NCBI RefSeq assembly: GCF_001665535.1
Contig: NZ_LZSQ01000084.1
Span: 44,288 to 108,287, forward strand
Direction of reading: 5' to 3'
From: Mycobacterium sp. 852002-51961_SCH5331710
GTDB lineage: Bacteria > Actinomycetota > Actinomycetes > Mycobacteriales > Mycobacteriaceae
Length of the DNA stretch: 64,000 nt
The notes under the pieces are model-generated. The model was given only the letters and a program-made list of their open reading frames with translations. It searched no databases and was not told where the DNA came from. Below are positions 22,058 through 30,803 of the stretch, in pieces; position 1 is the first letter of the stretch; the number at the start of each line of letters is the position of its first letter. A program made the translations under genes and the position numbers.

Positions 22058-23083
22058 ATGGCACCTCAGCAACGCGTACCCCAAGTCGTCGTTCTCGGTG
22101 GAGGCTCGTGGGGCACCACGGTGGCGTCCATCTGCGCTCGCCGCGGGCCGACGCTGCAGTGGGTGCGCTCCCAGGAGACCGCCGACGACATCAACGTCAA
22201 CCACCGCAACTCGAAGTACCTGGGCAACGAGGTCGCGCTTCCCGAGAGCCTGAAGGCGACCACGGACTTCACCGAGGCGGCCTCGTGCGCCGACGTCATC
22301 GTCATGGGCGTGCCGTCCCACGGCTTCCGCGGCGTGCTCACCGAACTGGCGAAGGAGCTGCGGCCGTGGGTTCCGGTGGTGTCGCTCGTCAAAGGCCTCG
22401 AGCAGGGCACGAACTTCCGTATGAGCCAGGTCGTCGCCGAGGTGCTGCCCGGGCATCCGGCCGGGATCCTGGCCGGGCCGAACATCGCGCGCGAGGTGGC
22501 CGAGGGGTACGCCGCGGCCGCGGTGCTCGCCATGCCCGACCAGCAACTCGCCGCCGACCTGGCAAGACTGTTCCGCACCAAGCGTTTTCGCACCTACACC
22601 ACCGACGATGTGGTCGGCGTGGAGATGGCCGGGGCATTGAAGAACGTCTACGCGATCGCCGTCGGCATGGGCTACTCACTGGGCATCGGTGAGAACACCC
22701 GCGCGATGGTGATGGCCCGCGCGATCCGCGAGATGTCCAAGCTCGGTGAGGCGACAGGCGAGCACCGCGACACGTTCGCCGGCCTGGCCGGCATCGGCGA
22801 TCTCATCGTCACCTGCACCAGCCAGCGCAGCCGCAACCGGCACGTCGGCGAGCAGTTGGGAGCGGGCAAGCCGATCGACGAGATCATCTCGTCGATGAAC
22901 CAGGTCGCCGAGGGCGTCAAGGCCGCGAGCGTCATCATGGAATTCGCCGACCAGTACGGCATTTCGATGCCGATCGCGCGCGAGGTGGACTCCGTGGTCA
23001 ACCACGGCTCCACCGTCGAGGAGGCCTACCGGGGCCTGATGGTCGAAAAGCCCGGCCACGAGGTGCACGGCGCCGGGTTCTAG
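22058..23083 (+). CDS. gpsA: NAD(P)-dependent glycerol-3-phosphate dehydrogenase
   Basis: Makes sn-glycerol-3-phosphate from dihydroxyacetone phosphate for phospholipid synthesis. A 341-residue cytosolic enzyme with an N-terminal Rossmann motif GGGSWGT (about residue 15), AGPNIAREVAEG, the catalytic-region VEMAGALKN with Lys, and GIGDLIVTC. It corresponds to Rv0564c. A 141-bp gap separates it from the YajQ gene. Rv0565c, a monooxygenase lying between them in M. tuberculosis, is absent here. Confidence 0.95.
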   Translation: MAPQQRVPQVVVLGGGSWGTTVASICARRGPTLQWVRSQETADDINVNHRNSKYLGNEVALPESLKATTDFTEAASCADVIVMGVPSHGFRGVLTELAKELRPWVPVVSLVKGLEQGTNFRMSQVVAEVLPGHPAGILAGPNIAREVAEGYAAAAVLAMPDQQLAADLARLFRTKRFRTYTTDDVVGVEMAGALKNVYAIAVGMGYSLGIGENTRAMVMARAIREMSKLGEATGEHRDTFAGLAGIGDLIVTCTSQRSRNRHVGEQLGAGKPIDEIISSMNQVAEGVKAASVIMEFADQYGISMPIAREVDSVVNHGSTVEEAYRGLMVEKPGHEVHGAGF

Positions 23084-23108
23084 CCGCCTGCCGGTTCACC
23101 AAGCGTCG

Positions 23109-23693
23109 TCAGTTGAAGAACGGGTTGGTGCCCTCGGGCCGTTCCAGCAGCGGATCCCTGCCGCCGTTGATGATGTAGCTGCCCGCCGGGCTCAACACGA
23201 AGCCCGACTGGTTGCGGCTGTCCGAGCACGTCGTGACGCCGCCATCGCTGCCGCAGCTGACGGTCTGGAAGCTGATGCGCGAGCCGGCCGGAAGGGGTTG
23301 GGCGTCGGCGACGACGGCGAATACGTCACCCGTCGTCACGGAGAACTGCGGGACACCCGGGCCGCCGCTGACGAAGTTCGCACCGTTCGGCGCTGCGGGA
23401 ATCGCGCCGCTACAGCCGTAGCCGCCGTTGCGCTGCAGCACGCAGGTCAACCCGTCCGGCGTCTTGAACGCGTACCAGTTGCCGTCCATCTTCGCGAACT
23501 CCGACAGCTTCACCGGCGCGAACGCGTTGACGTTCGGCGCCGGTGGCGCAGGCGGCTCCGTCGGCTGCGCCGCGGCGATACCCTGCGCGCCGATGAGGGC
23601 CGCCCCCGCAGACCCGACGACGCCGATCAACACCCTGTTCAACACGGTCCACACCCTAAGGGGTGGCGAGGAGAATCGCAGCACACAGATCAC
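23109..23693 (-). CDS. Secreted protein of unknown function
   Basis: Exported protein: a hydrophobic signal segment (LNRVLIGVVGSAGAALIG, then AQGIAAAQP) is followed by a Pro-rich stretch and a domain containing TPDGLTCVLQRNGGYGC and four cysteines that could form two disulphides. It has the look of a small actinobacterial exported domain. The start is uncertain: ATG 23693 gives a longer cytoplasmic tail, whereas GTG 23654 or 23645 gives a more usual signal peptide. It is convergent with gpsA. Confidence 0.75.
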   Translation of the reverse strand: MICVLRFSSPPLRVWTVLNRVLIGVVGSAGAALIGAQGIAAAQPTEPPAPPAPNVNAFAPVKLSEFAKMDGNWYAFKTPDGLTCVLQRNGGYGCSGAIPAAPNGANFVSGGPGVPQFSVTTGDVFAVVADAQPLPAGSRISFQTVSCGSDGGVTTCSDSRNQSGFVLSPAGSYIINGGRDPLLERPEGTNPFFN

Positions 23694-23744
23694 ATCGCCG
23701 CAGGTCGGCGCGCTGTTACGGGGCGCTCCGGCTCCGGGCGACGG

Positions 23745-24626
23745 TCAGTAGTAGCCCGGTCCGCGGCCGGCCATCGACTCCAGGCGCGCGATGCGGTCGC
23801 CGATCGGCGGGTGCGTCGAGAACAGCTTGCCGATCTTCTCGCCGGCCCGGAACGGGTTGGCGATCATCAGGTGCGCCTGATCGGCGAGTTTCGGGTCGGG
23901 CGGCAACGGCGCCTGCTCGACGCCGACGCTGATCTTGCGCAGTGCGCTGGCCAACGCCAGCGGGTCGCCCGTCAGCTCCGCACCCGACTGGTCGGCCTGG
24001 TATTCCCGCGAGCGCGAAACCGCCAGCCGGATCACGGTCGCCGCGATCGGGCCGAGCATCGAAACCAGCAGAATCGCAAAGGGATTCGCGCCACCTTCCC
24101 GGTTACCGCCGAACAGTGTCGCAAAGTAGGCGATGTTGGCCAGCGCGGTGATGACCGCGGCCATCGCGCCGGCGACGCTGGAGATCAAGATGTCGCGGTT
24201 GTAGACGTGCGACAGTTCGTGACCCAGCACCGCGCGCAGTTCGCGTTCGTTGAGGATCTGCAGGATGCCGGTCGTACAGCACACCGCGGCGTTGCGCGGA
24301 TTGCGGCCCGTGGCGAACGCGTTCGGGGCGTCGGTGTCGCTGATGTACAGCCGCGGCATCGGCTGGCGCGCCGTCGTCGCCAGTTCCCGCACGATCCGGT
24401 ACATGACCGGGGCCTGCATCTCGGTGACCGGCTGGGCGTGCATCGCACGAAGCGAGAGCTTGTCGCTGTTGAAGTACATATAGGCGTTCATGCCGACGGC
24501 GAACAGGACCGCCAGGCCGATGAGCGCGGTATTGCGGAACAGCGAGGCGATGAACACGATCAGCGCCGAGAACCCCACCAGCAGAGCGAACGTCTTGGCG
24601 GTGTTCGCGTGCGGATGCCAAGTCAT
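23745..24626 (-). CDS. htpX: Membrane zinc metalloprotease HtpX
   Basis: A 293-residue membrane protease for quality control of membrane proteins. Two N-terminal transmembrane helices (residues 12-55) are followed by the zinc site [10 protein letters not shown] (about residue 137), another membrane segment, and the downstream Glu-bearing region [23 protein letters not shown] precedes the ATG. It is the counterpart of Rv0563 and, as there, lies downstream of grcC1 on the same strand. Confidence 0.95.
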   Translation of the reverse strand: MTWHPHANTAKTFALLVGFSALIVFIASLFRNTALIGLAVLFAVGMNAYMYFNSDKLSLRAMHAQPVTEMQAPVMYRIVRELATTARQPMPRLYISDTDAPNAFATGRNPRNAAVCCTTGILQILNERELRAVLGHELSHVYNRDILISSVAGAMAAVITALANIAYFATLFGGNREGGANPFAILLVSMLGPIAATVIRLAVSRSREYQADQSGAELTGDPLALASALRKISVGVEQAPLPPDPKLADQAHLMIANPFRAGEKIGKLFSTHPPIGDRIARLESMAGRGPGYY

Positions 24627-24695
24627 CGCTTCCTCCTTCAGACCCAGAGACTCCGAAGAGTCAACGCTTAGTCGGGCTCCGCAAGTTCCGGCTGT

Positions 24696-25703
24696 TCAGC
24701 CGTGCCGGTTCACGGTGTAGTCCACCAGCGTCGCCAGGGCCTGGCGACCGGGTCCGTCGGGCAGATGCGCGAGCTCCTCGCGGGCCTGCACCGCGTACTG
24801 CGCGACCGTCTCCTTGGCCTTCGCCATACCGGGCGAGGTGCGCAGCAGCCGCAGCGCCTCGGCCACGTCGTCGTCGTTCTCCACCGGCCCGGCCAGCAGT
24901 TCGCGCAGCCGGTCGGCCTCGGGGCCGTCGTCGCGCAGCGCATACAGCACCGGCAGCGTGTGGACGCCTTCCCGCAGGTCGGTGCCGGGCACCTTGCCGG
25001 ATTCCTCCGGATCGCTGTCGATGTCGATGATGTCGTCGCTGATCTGGAAGGCGGTCCCGACGATGCCGCCGAGGCGGCTCAACCGCTCGATCTGCTCCTC
25101 GTCGGCGCCGGAAAACGTCGCCCCGAACCGTCCGGAGGCCGCGATCAGGCAGGCGGTCTTCTCGTAGACGACCTTGAGGTAGTGCTCGACGGAGTCGACG
25201 TGTTCGGCCGCGCCGCGGGTCTCGCGCATCTGACCGGTGACCAGCTGGGCGAACGTGTCGGCGATGATGCGCACGGCCTCCGGACCGAGCCGGCTGACGA
25301 GGCGCGACGCGGTGGCGAACAGGTAGTCGCCCGCGAGGATCGCGATGTTGTTGCCCCAGCGGGCGTTGGCGCTGTCAGCACCCCGGCGGACCTGCGCCTC
25401 GTCCATCACGTCGTCGTGATAGAGCGTCGCCAGGTGGACCAGTTCGATGACCGCGCCTGCGACGGTGACCTGCCAGGCGTCCGGGTCCGGTCCCAGCCGG
25501 GCTGAGAGCACCGTGAACAGCGGGCGGAACCGCTTGCCGCCGGCCTGGAACAGGTGTTGCACCGCCTCGGCCATCAGCTCGTCGGCTTTGCCGAGCTCAG
25601 TGGCCATCAGGTCCTCGATGCGGGCGACCCCGTCACGCACTTCCTGCGCAAATTCGGGATCTCCGAAGTCCACCCCGGCTACCACCGTCGCTGGCGTCCT
25701 CAC
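24696..25703 (-). CDS. grcC1: Polyprenyl diphosphate synthase GrcC1
   Basis: Condenses isopentenyl diphosphate into a long prenyl chain, plausibly the menaquinone side chain. Both aspartate-rich motifs are seen: YHDDVMDEA (first DDxxD) and ISDDIIDIDSD (second), plus GGKRFRP at the substrate site. The product is 335 residues, matching Rv0562. GTG 25703 is taken because it begins just before the conserved region. The gene is divergent from menJ by 21 bp, and a TATGTT hexamer ends 6 nt before the GTG, so the mRNA may be leaderless. Confidence 0.92.
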   Translation of the reverse strand: MRTPATVVAGVDFGDPEFAQEVRDGVARIEDLMATELGKADELMAEAVQHLFQAGGKRFRPLFTVLSARLGPDPDAWQVTVAGAVIELVHLATLYHDDVMDEAQVRRGADSANARWGNNIAILAGDYLFATASRLVSRLGPEAVRIIADTFAQLVTGQMRETRGAAEHVDSVEHYLKVVYEKTACLIAASGRFGATFSGADEEQIERLSRLGGIVGTAFQISDDIIDIDSDPEESGKVPGTDLREGVHTLPVLYALRDDGPEADRLRELLAGPVENDDDVAEALRLLRTSPGMAKAKETVAQYAVQAREELAHLPDGPGRQALATLVDYTVNRHG

Positions 25704-25724
25704 CCTGCCAACATACTGGGAACC
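25704..25724. promoter_or_regulatory. 21-bp divergent promoter between grcC1 and menJ
   Basis: TATGTT on the minus strand (25715-25710) ends 6 nt before the grcC1 GTG. CATACT on the plus strand (25712-25717) ends 7 nt before the menJ ATG. These overlapping -10-like hexamers leave no room for leaders, which fits leaderless transcription, common in mycobacteria. Confidence 0.45.
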
Positions 25725-26945
25725 ATGGACACCCGAGCGGACGTGGTCGTGGTCGGGGCCGGGCCCGCGGGTTCGGCCGCCGCTGCGTGGGCGGCGCGCA
25801 CCGGCCGCGAGGTGCTCGTGATCGACAAGGCGCAGTTCCCGCGCGACAAGGCCTGCGGCGACGGGCTGACCCCGCGCGCGGTGTTGGAGATGCAGCGGCT
25901 CGGCCTGGGCTCGTGGCTGGACGGGCGGGTACGGCACCGGGGTCTGCGGTTGTCCGGCTTCGGCGCCGACGTCGAAATCGCGTGGCCGGGCCCGTCGTTC
26001 CCCTCCACCTCGAGCGCCGTTCCGCGCACCGAACTCGACGACCGCATCCGCATGGTCGCTGTCGACGAGGGCGCCAAGATGATGCTCGGCGTGAAAGCCG
26101 TTGACGTGCGCCATGATTCCTCCGGTCGCGTGGAGTCGGTGGTGCTCGACTCGGGTGCCGAGATCGGATGCGCCGAGCTGATCGTCGCCGACGGCGCCCG
26201 CTCGACATTGGGTCGCGTGCTGGGCCGCGAGTGGCATCAGGAGACGGTGTACGGCGTGGCGATCCGCGGCTACATCGCCACGCCGCGCGCCGCCGAACCG
26301 TGGATCACGTCGCACCTGGAACTGCGCTCGCCGGAGGGCAAAGTGCTGCCGGGCTACGGCTGGATCTTCCCGCTGGGCAACGGCGAGGTGAACATCGGCG
26401 TCGGCGCGCTGGCGACGGCGAAGCGACCAGCCGACGCCGCGCTGCGGCCGTTGATGTCCTATTACACGGGCCTGCGTCGCGAGGAGTGGGGCTTCGTCGG
26501 GGAGCCGCGCGCCGGGCTGTCGGCGCTGTTGCCGATGGGCGGCGCGGTCTCCGGTGTGGCCGGGCCCAACTGGATGTTGATCGGCGACGCTGCGGCTTGC
26601 GTCAATCCGCTGAACGGCGAGGGCATCGACTACGGGCTGGAGACCGGACGGCTGGCGGCCGAACTGCTGGGCACCGGTGACCTCTCGCAGGCGTGGCCCG
26701 CGGTGCTCTCCGCGCACTACGCCCGCGGGTTCTCGGTGGCCCGACGGCTCGCGCTGCTGTTGACGTTTCCGCGGTTCCTGCCGTCGACGGGACCGCTCGC
26801 CATGCGGTCGGCGGCTCTGATGAACATCGCGGTGCGGGTGATGGGCAACTTCGTCACCGACGAGGACGAGGACTGGACCGCCAGGGTGTGGCGCGGCGCC
26901 GGCCGGCTGTCGCGGCGTATCGACGAGCGGGCGCCGTTCACCTAG
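25725..26945 (+). CDS. menJ: Menaquinone reductase MenJ (geranylgeranyl reductase family)
   Basis: FAD enzyme that saturates one isoprene unit of menaquinone; the M. tuberculosis orthologue Rv0561c has been shown to do this. It is a 406-residue protein with N-terminal GAGPAGSAAAAW (residues 10-21), KACGDGLTPRAV, and the flavin-binding IGDAAACVNPLNGEGI near residue 285. The C-terminus is helical and likely membrane-associating. Position opposite the prenyl synthase gene and inside the men neighbourhood supports the assignment. Confidence 0.92.
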   Translation: MDTRADVVVVGAGPAGSAAAAWAARTGREVLVIDKAQFPRDKACGDGLTPRAVLEMQRLGLGSWLDGRVRHRGLRLSGFGADVEIAWPGPSFPSTSSAVPRTELDDRIRMVAVDEGAKMMLGVKAVDVRHDSSGRVESVVLDSGAEIGCAELIVADGARSTLGRVLGREWHQETVYGVAIRGYIATPRAAEPWITSHLELRSPEGKVLPGYGWIFPLGNGEVNIGVGALATAKRPADAALRPLMSYYTGLRREEWGFVGEPRAGLSALLPMGGAVSGVAGPNWMLIGDAAACVNPLNGEGIDYGLETGRLAAELLGTGDLSQAWPAVLSAHYARGFSVARRLALLLTFPRFLPSTGPLAMRSAALMNIAVRVMGNFVTDEDEDWTARVWRGAGRLSRRIDERAPFT

Positions 26946-27187
26946 TCGCCCCGGTCCCGCTCGAGCAGCTTCACCGCGACGCCGGACTTCTCATTCGTCT
27001 GGGTAGAAGCCGTGAGCCCCAGGGCAATCAGGACATCGGCGGTCGTGATGAAGAGCCCGATCCAGTACGCCCACCGCACCGTCGGATCTGGTTGGGACGC
27101 GAAGTACATGACGAGGAAGATCGGGCCGACGATGCCGAAGACGAACATCATGCCCTGAAACATCAGGTAGCGCTTGAACGTCTCCAT
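26942..27187 (-). CDS. Small integral membrane protein, 81 aa
   Basis: Starts METFKRYLMFQ and has two hydrophobic helices (about residues 10-30 and 39-60) joined by SQPDPTVRW, with a charged C-terminus. No known family is recognised. Its stop codon overlaps that of menJ on the other strand. Upstream codons in the same frame are open but are the shadow of the opposite gene. Confidence 0.75.
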   Translation of the reverse strand: METFKRYLMFQGMMFVFGIVGPIFLVMYFASQPDPTVRWAYWIGLFITTADVLIALGLTASTQTNEKSGVAVKLLERDRGD

Positions 27188-27208
27188 GTCGCAGGCAGAA
27201 TAACGCGG

Positions 27209-27649
27209 ATGGCCGCCGTGTACCGGGCTCCGATGCGATCCCGCGGTGACGACATCGACCCGCAGACGTCGCTGGACAGGGCGCTGGCGACGGGCGTCGT
27301 CGGTTTCGGCGACGTGGGGTTCGGCGAGCGGCTGGCTCGGCGTATCGAACGGTTCGCCGATGTCGAAAACGGCGCGTTCGTGTGGACCCGCGATGCGGAC
27401 GGGCTGTACTGGCTGGGGCGCATCGACGGCCCGTACCGCCGCGACGACGACGCGGACGCCGTTGCGGTCGACTTGGTGCATGTGCGGCCGTGCCGCTGGC
27501 TCGGCGAGCCGATACTCGAACCCGACGTTCCCCCAGCGGTTCTCGCGACCTTCGGCCGCGGTGGACGCAACTTCCAGCAGACGCACGACCCCGACGTCGG
27601 GCCGCAAACAGAGCGACTCTGGGACACCCGCAGCGCCCAGGATTCGTAA
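27209..27649 (+). CDS. Conserved hypothetical protein, 146 aa
   Basis: Cytosolic-looking protein with a central NGAFVWTRDADGLYWLGRI motif and a C-terminal Gly/Gln-rich tail (FGRGGRNFQQTH). There is no signal peptide or membrane segment, and I do not recognise the family. It starts at ATG 27209, 21 bp from the divergent membrane-protein start. Confidence 0.65.
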   Translation: MAAVYRAPMRSRGDDIDPQTSLDRALATGVVGFGDVGFGERLARRIERFADVENGAFVWTRDADGLYWLGRIDGPYRRDDDADAVAVDLVHVRPCRWLGEPILEPDVPPAVLATFGRGGRNFQQTHDPDVGPQTERLWDTRSAQDS

Positions 27650-27756
27650 AGCAGGCTAACTGTAAGCCCAGCTAGATGACCTATTTTCAGCGGCGCGCAG
27701 GGATTACCCTGAAGCGCAAGGGCGTTCACATAGGCATCGGCGGAAGGAAACCAACG

Positions 27757-28014
27757 ATGCTCGGTCTCACGGTTCGGTCGGCGGTCGCCGCGTTCGCGGT
27801 CGGCGCTGCCGCGCTGTTCTCTGCCCCCGTTGCGCCCGCATTGCCGCAAGGACCGTGTCAGGACGTGTCTTACGTCGGGGTGTGCACACCGTATCGAGGT
27901 GCGACCGGAAAGCCGTCGTCGAACGCCAAGTCCGAACCGCCCTTGCCGGCCGTCAACAGCGCTCCCCCGGCCAACGGCGGCCAGCAGGCCGCGATCGCGG
28001 TCGACGAGGGCTAA
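27757..28014 (+). CDS. Small secreted protein, 85 aa
   Basis: Signal peptide (MLGLTVRSAVAAFAVGAAAL, with likely cleavage near APALPQG), then a short mature region with two cysteines (PCQDVSYVGVC) and a disordered Pro/Ser/Ala tail. GGAAGGAA precedes ATG 27757. M. tuberculosis has a different secreted gene, Rv0559c, at this spot; I see no clear sequence match. The stop overlaps the convergent hydrolase stop by 4 bp. Confidence 0.7.
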   Translation: MLGLTVRSAVAAFAVGAAALFSAPVAPALPQGPCQDVSYVGVCTPYRGATGKPSSNAKSEPPLPAVNSAPPANGGQQAAIAVDEG

Positions 28015-29066
28015 CCCAACGATTTCGCGAATCCGCTGACGTCGCGGATGGATGCGTCGAACACCTCGGGCATGTGAGCGCCGCAGAGCAAGTCGCCGCC
28101 ATGACAGGTGCCCGCGACCACTCGACCCACCGCGGGAACGCCCGCCCGCACCAAGCGGCGGTAGTAGGCCAGGCCCTCGTCGCGGAGCGGGTCCAGTTCA
28201 TTGACCGAAATGACATGGGGCGGAAGGCCGTTGAGATCCTCATCGGTGGCAACCGACGCCCAGCACGTCGGGTCGTCGGCATGGGAGCCGTCGGGGTTGT
28301 AGATCGAACCCAGCAGCGCGAGTTGTTGGCGACTGACGAAGTACTCGTCGTTCTCGGCCAGTGACGGCAGGTCCTCGCACTCCTCGAGCCAGCGGTTGGA
28401 AATGTATGGGCACTGCGCGTACAACCCGGCGATCTCGGCCAGCCAGCCCTCACGTTTGGCTTTGTGCGCGACGGTCAGAGTGAGGTTGCCACCGCCGGAC
28501 TCCCCCGACACGATCAGATGGGCGACACCGAGATCGGCGCGATTGGCTGCCACCCAGCGCACCGCGGCGGCGCAGTCGTTGAGACCGGCCGGAAACGGAT
28601 GCGGACCGAGTTCGCCTCCGGAGTTGCGGAACTCGACGCCGACCACGACGAGCCCGGTGGCCGCGAGGCATTCGCGGATCCTGATGTAGCCGATGTCGGC
28701 CGCGCTGCCCAGCGCCATCCCGCCGCCGTGCAGATGCACGACCGCGGGCAGCGGGCCGCTCGCATCGTCGGGGCGGCTGATGTAGAGCGTGATGTCGTTG
28801 TCGTCGGGCCCGGGGATCGTCGTCGTCGACGTGGCCACGCCGGACACCTCGGGCAGGTCCTTGGCCAACGCTTCGAGGATCGCGCCCATCCCCTGCTCGC
28901 TCATGGTCGCGAACGCGATGCGTTCTTCGAGCGGAGAGTCGACGGTCAGTGGTGCGGCGGGCAGCCGGCCATCGAGGCCGAACTGTGCGAATGCCTTCAC
29001 CATTCGCGGGTCTGCGCGGGGATCGGTGGCGAGGGTGGCGTCGGGGTCGATCAGGCGTCCGTGCAT
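28011..29066 (-). CDS. Alpha/beta hydrolase, hormone-sensitive-lipase-type esterase
   Basis: A 351-residue esterase. It shows the HSL oxyanion motif HLHGGGMALG (about residue 135), the nucleophile SGESGGGNL, the acid-region SVNELDPLRDEG and a C-terminal His in GTCHGGD. There is no signal peptide. ATG 29066 is preferred over upstream in-frame starts that lie in the menG gene. It follows menG by 40 bp on the same strand, so it is probably co-transcribed. The substrate is unknown. Confidence 0.85.
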   Translation of the reverse strand: MHGRLIDPDATLATDPRADPRMVKAFAQFGLDGRLPAAPLTVDSPLEERIAFATMSEQGMGAILEALAKDLPEVSGVATSTTTIPGPDDNDITLYISRPDDASGPLPAVVHLHGGGMALGSAADIGYIRIRECLAATGLVVVGVEFRNSGGELGPHPFPAGLNDCAAAVRWVAANRADLGVAHLIVSGESGGGNLTLTVAHKAKREGWLAEIAGLYAQCPYISNRWLEECEDLPSLAENDEYFVSRQQLALLGSIYNPDGSHADDPTCWASVATDEDLNGLPPHVISVNELDPLRDEGLAYYRRLVRAGVPAVGRVVAGTCHGGDLLCGAHMPEVFDASIRDVSGFAKSLG

Positions 29067-29106
29067 GCCGAGACCGTAGCGCGGCGTCGCGGCGCCCGAC
29101 CGGTAA

Positions 29107-29799
29107 TCAGCGCAGGGGCTTGGTGGCGGCGTGCAGGGCGACGATGCCGCCGGTAAGGTTGCGCCAGCGCACCGACGACCAGCCGGCATCGGCGATTTGA
29201 CGCGCCAGCTGCGTCTGGTCGGGCCATGCGCGGATCGACTCGGCCAGGTAGACGTAGGCCTCCGGATTGGAGGACACCGCACGGGCGATCCTCGGCAGCG
29301 CCTGCATCAGGTACTCCTTGTACACCGTCGCGAACAACCCGTTCGTCGGCGTGGAGAACTCGCACACCACCAACCGTCCGCCGGGCCGGGTGACGCGCGC
29401 CATCTCGCGCAGACCAGCCACGTGGTCGACCACGTTGCGCAGACCGAAGCTGATCGTCACCGCGTCGAACACACCGTCGCCGAACGGCAGCCGCGTCGCG
29501 TCACCTGCGACCTTCGGCACGTCGCGCTCGGCCCCGGCGGCCAACATGCCGACGGAGAAATCCGCAGCCACGCACCACGCCCCCGAACTGGCCAACTCGA
29601 CCGTCGACACAGCGGTGCCCGCCGCGAGGTCGAGAACCTTGTCCTGCGGGCCGATGCCCAGTGCGGCACGCGTCGCTCGCCGCCAGAACCGGTCCTGACC
29701 CAGCGACATCACGGTGTTGGTCAGGTCATAGCGCCGCGCCACCGCGTCGAACATCGACGCCACATCGCGGGGGTCCTTCTCCAGCGTCGCGCGGCTCAT
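29107..29799 (-). CDS. menG: Demethylmenaquinone methyltransferase
   Basis: C-methylates demethylmenaquinone with SAM, the last step of menaquinone synthesis. A 230-residue MenG/UbiE protein: [13 protein letters not shown], motif [34 protein letters not shown], and [12 protein letters not shown]. It corresponds to Rv0558. The start at ATG 29799 follows the family alignment. The gene is divergent from an SDR gene by 68 bp. Confidence 0.94.
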   Translation of the reverse strand: MSRATLEKDPRDVASMFDAVARRYDLTNTVMSLGQDRFWRRATRAALGIGPQDKVLDLAAGTAVSTVELASSGAWCVAADFSVGMLAAGAERDVPKVAGDATRLPFGDGVFDAVTISFGLRNVVDHVAGLREMARVTRPGGRLVVCEFSTPTNGLFATVYKEYLMQALPRIARAVSSNPEAYVYLAESIRAWPDQTQLARQIADAGWSSVRWRNLTGGIVALHAATKPLR

Positions 29800-29867
29800 G
29801 AGGCCACCGTAGCTGTGAAGATGCTTCAAGCGGGAATGCAGAGCCCGTCGACAGGGGATATAGGAGC

Positions 29868-30692
29868 ATGAGCGAAAAGGTTTGGTTCATCACCGGGACA
29901 TCGCGGGGCTTCGGACGCGAATGGACGATCGCGGCGCTGGAGCGCGGCGACAAGGTCGCGGCCACGGCCCGCAACGTCTCCTCGCTGGACGATCTGGTCG
30001 AGAAGTACGGCGACTCGTTGCTGCCCCTGGCGCTGGACGTGACCGACCGCGACGCGGACTTCGCGGCGGTCAAGCAGGCCCACGATCACTTCGGCCGACT
30101 GGACATCGTCGTCAACAACGCTGGCTACGGGCACTTCGGCTTCATCGAGGAGGTGACCGAGCAGGAGGCGCGCGACCAGATCGAGACGAACGTCTTCGGT
30201 GCGCTGTGGGTCACGCAGGCCGCGTTGCCGTATCTGCGAGCGCAGCGCAGCGGGCACATCATCCAGGTGTCGTCGATCGGCGGGATCGTCGCGTTCCAGA
30301 ACGTCGGCATCTATCACGCGTCGAAGTGGGCGCTGGAAGGGTTCTCGCAGGCGCTGGCCCAGGAAGTGGCGGCGTTCGGGGTGCATGTCACGTTGATCGA
30401 GCCGGGCGGCTTCGCGACGGACTGGGCGGGCTCGTCGTCGCGCCGGTCGACACCGCTGCCCGATTACAAAGAGGTGCACGAGGAAGCCGATCGGATCCGC
30501 AGCCAGCGGGTGGCCAAGCCGGGTGATCCGCAGGCGTCGGCGCGGGCGCTGCTCAAGGTCGTCGACGCCGAAAACCCGCCGCTGCGGGTGTTTTTCGGCG
30601 AGTTGCCGCTGCAGTTGGCCAAGGCCGATTACGAGAACCGGCTCAAGACGTGGGAGGAATGGCAGCCGGTCGCGGTCGACGCGCAGGGCTAG
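29868..30692 (+). CDS. Short-chain dehydrogenase/reductase
   Basis: A 274-residue classical SDR with the cofactor motif TGTSRGFG (residues 9-16), the structural motif NNAGYG, catalytic Ser in VSSIGG, and YHASK. TARN and LDVTD suggest an NADP(H) preference. The substrate is unknown. It is divergent from menG and ends 20 bp before a dispersed palindrome that separates it from the convergent mgtA. Confidence 0.88.
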   Translation: MSEKVWFITGTSRGFGREWTIAALERGDKVAATARNVSSLDDLVEKYGDSLLPLALDVTDRDADFAAVKQAHDHFGRLDIVVNNAGYGHFGFIEEVTEQEARDQIETNVFGALWVTQAALPYLRAQRSGHIIQVSSIGGIVAFQNVGIYHASKWALEGFSQALAQEVAAFGVHVTLIEPGGFATDWAGSSSRRSTPLPDYKEVHEEADRIRSQRVAKPGDPQASARALLKVVDAENPPLRVFFGELPLQLAKADYENRLKTWEEWQPVAVDAQG

Positions 30693-30712
30693 GGGCGTGC
30701 CCGACTCCTTGC

Positions 30713-30772
30713 GCGAGCAGACGTAAACCTGCCTCTTTTCGGCGGAATTGCGGCAGTTTCGCGTCTGCTCGC
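30713..30772. repeat. 60-bp palindromic element, copy 1, likely bidirectional terminator
   Basis: Arms GCGAGCAGACG (30713-30723) and CGTCTGCTCGC (30762-30772) are exactly complementary; inner AAACCTGCC and GGCAGTTT extend the stem. It lies in the gap between the convergent SDR and mgtA genes. A near-identical 60-bp copy occurs at 50267-50326 in another convergent gap. Confidence 0.8.
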
Positions 30773-30803
30773 CGGGAAGGGGGGCCCGCCGCAAGGGGTG
30801 CGG

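Noticed and set aside
24696..26717. A 673-residue minus-strand frame including grcC1
   Set aside because: Everything upstream of 25703 is antisense to menJ and lacks family features.
26693..27208. Long plus-strand extension ahead of the 146-residue hypothetical gene
   Set aside because: It overlaps the 3' end of menJ in another frame and the small membrane-protein gene; its composition is shadow-like.
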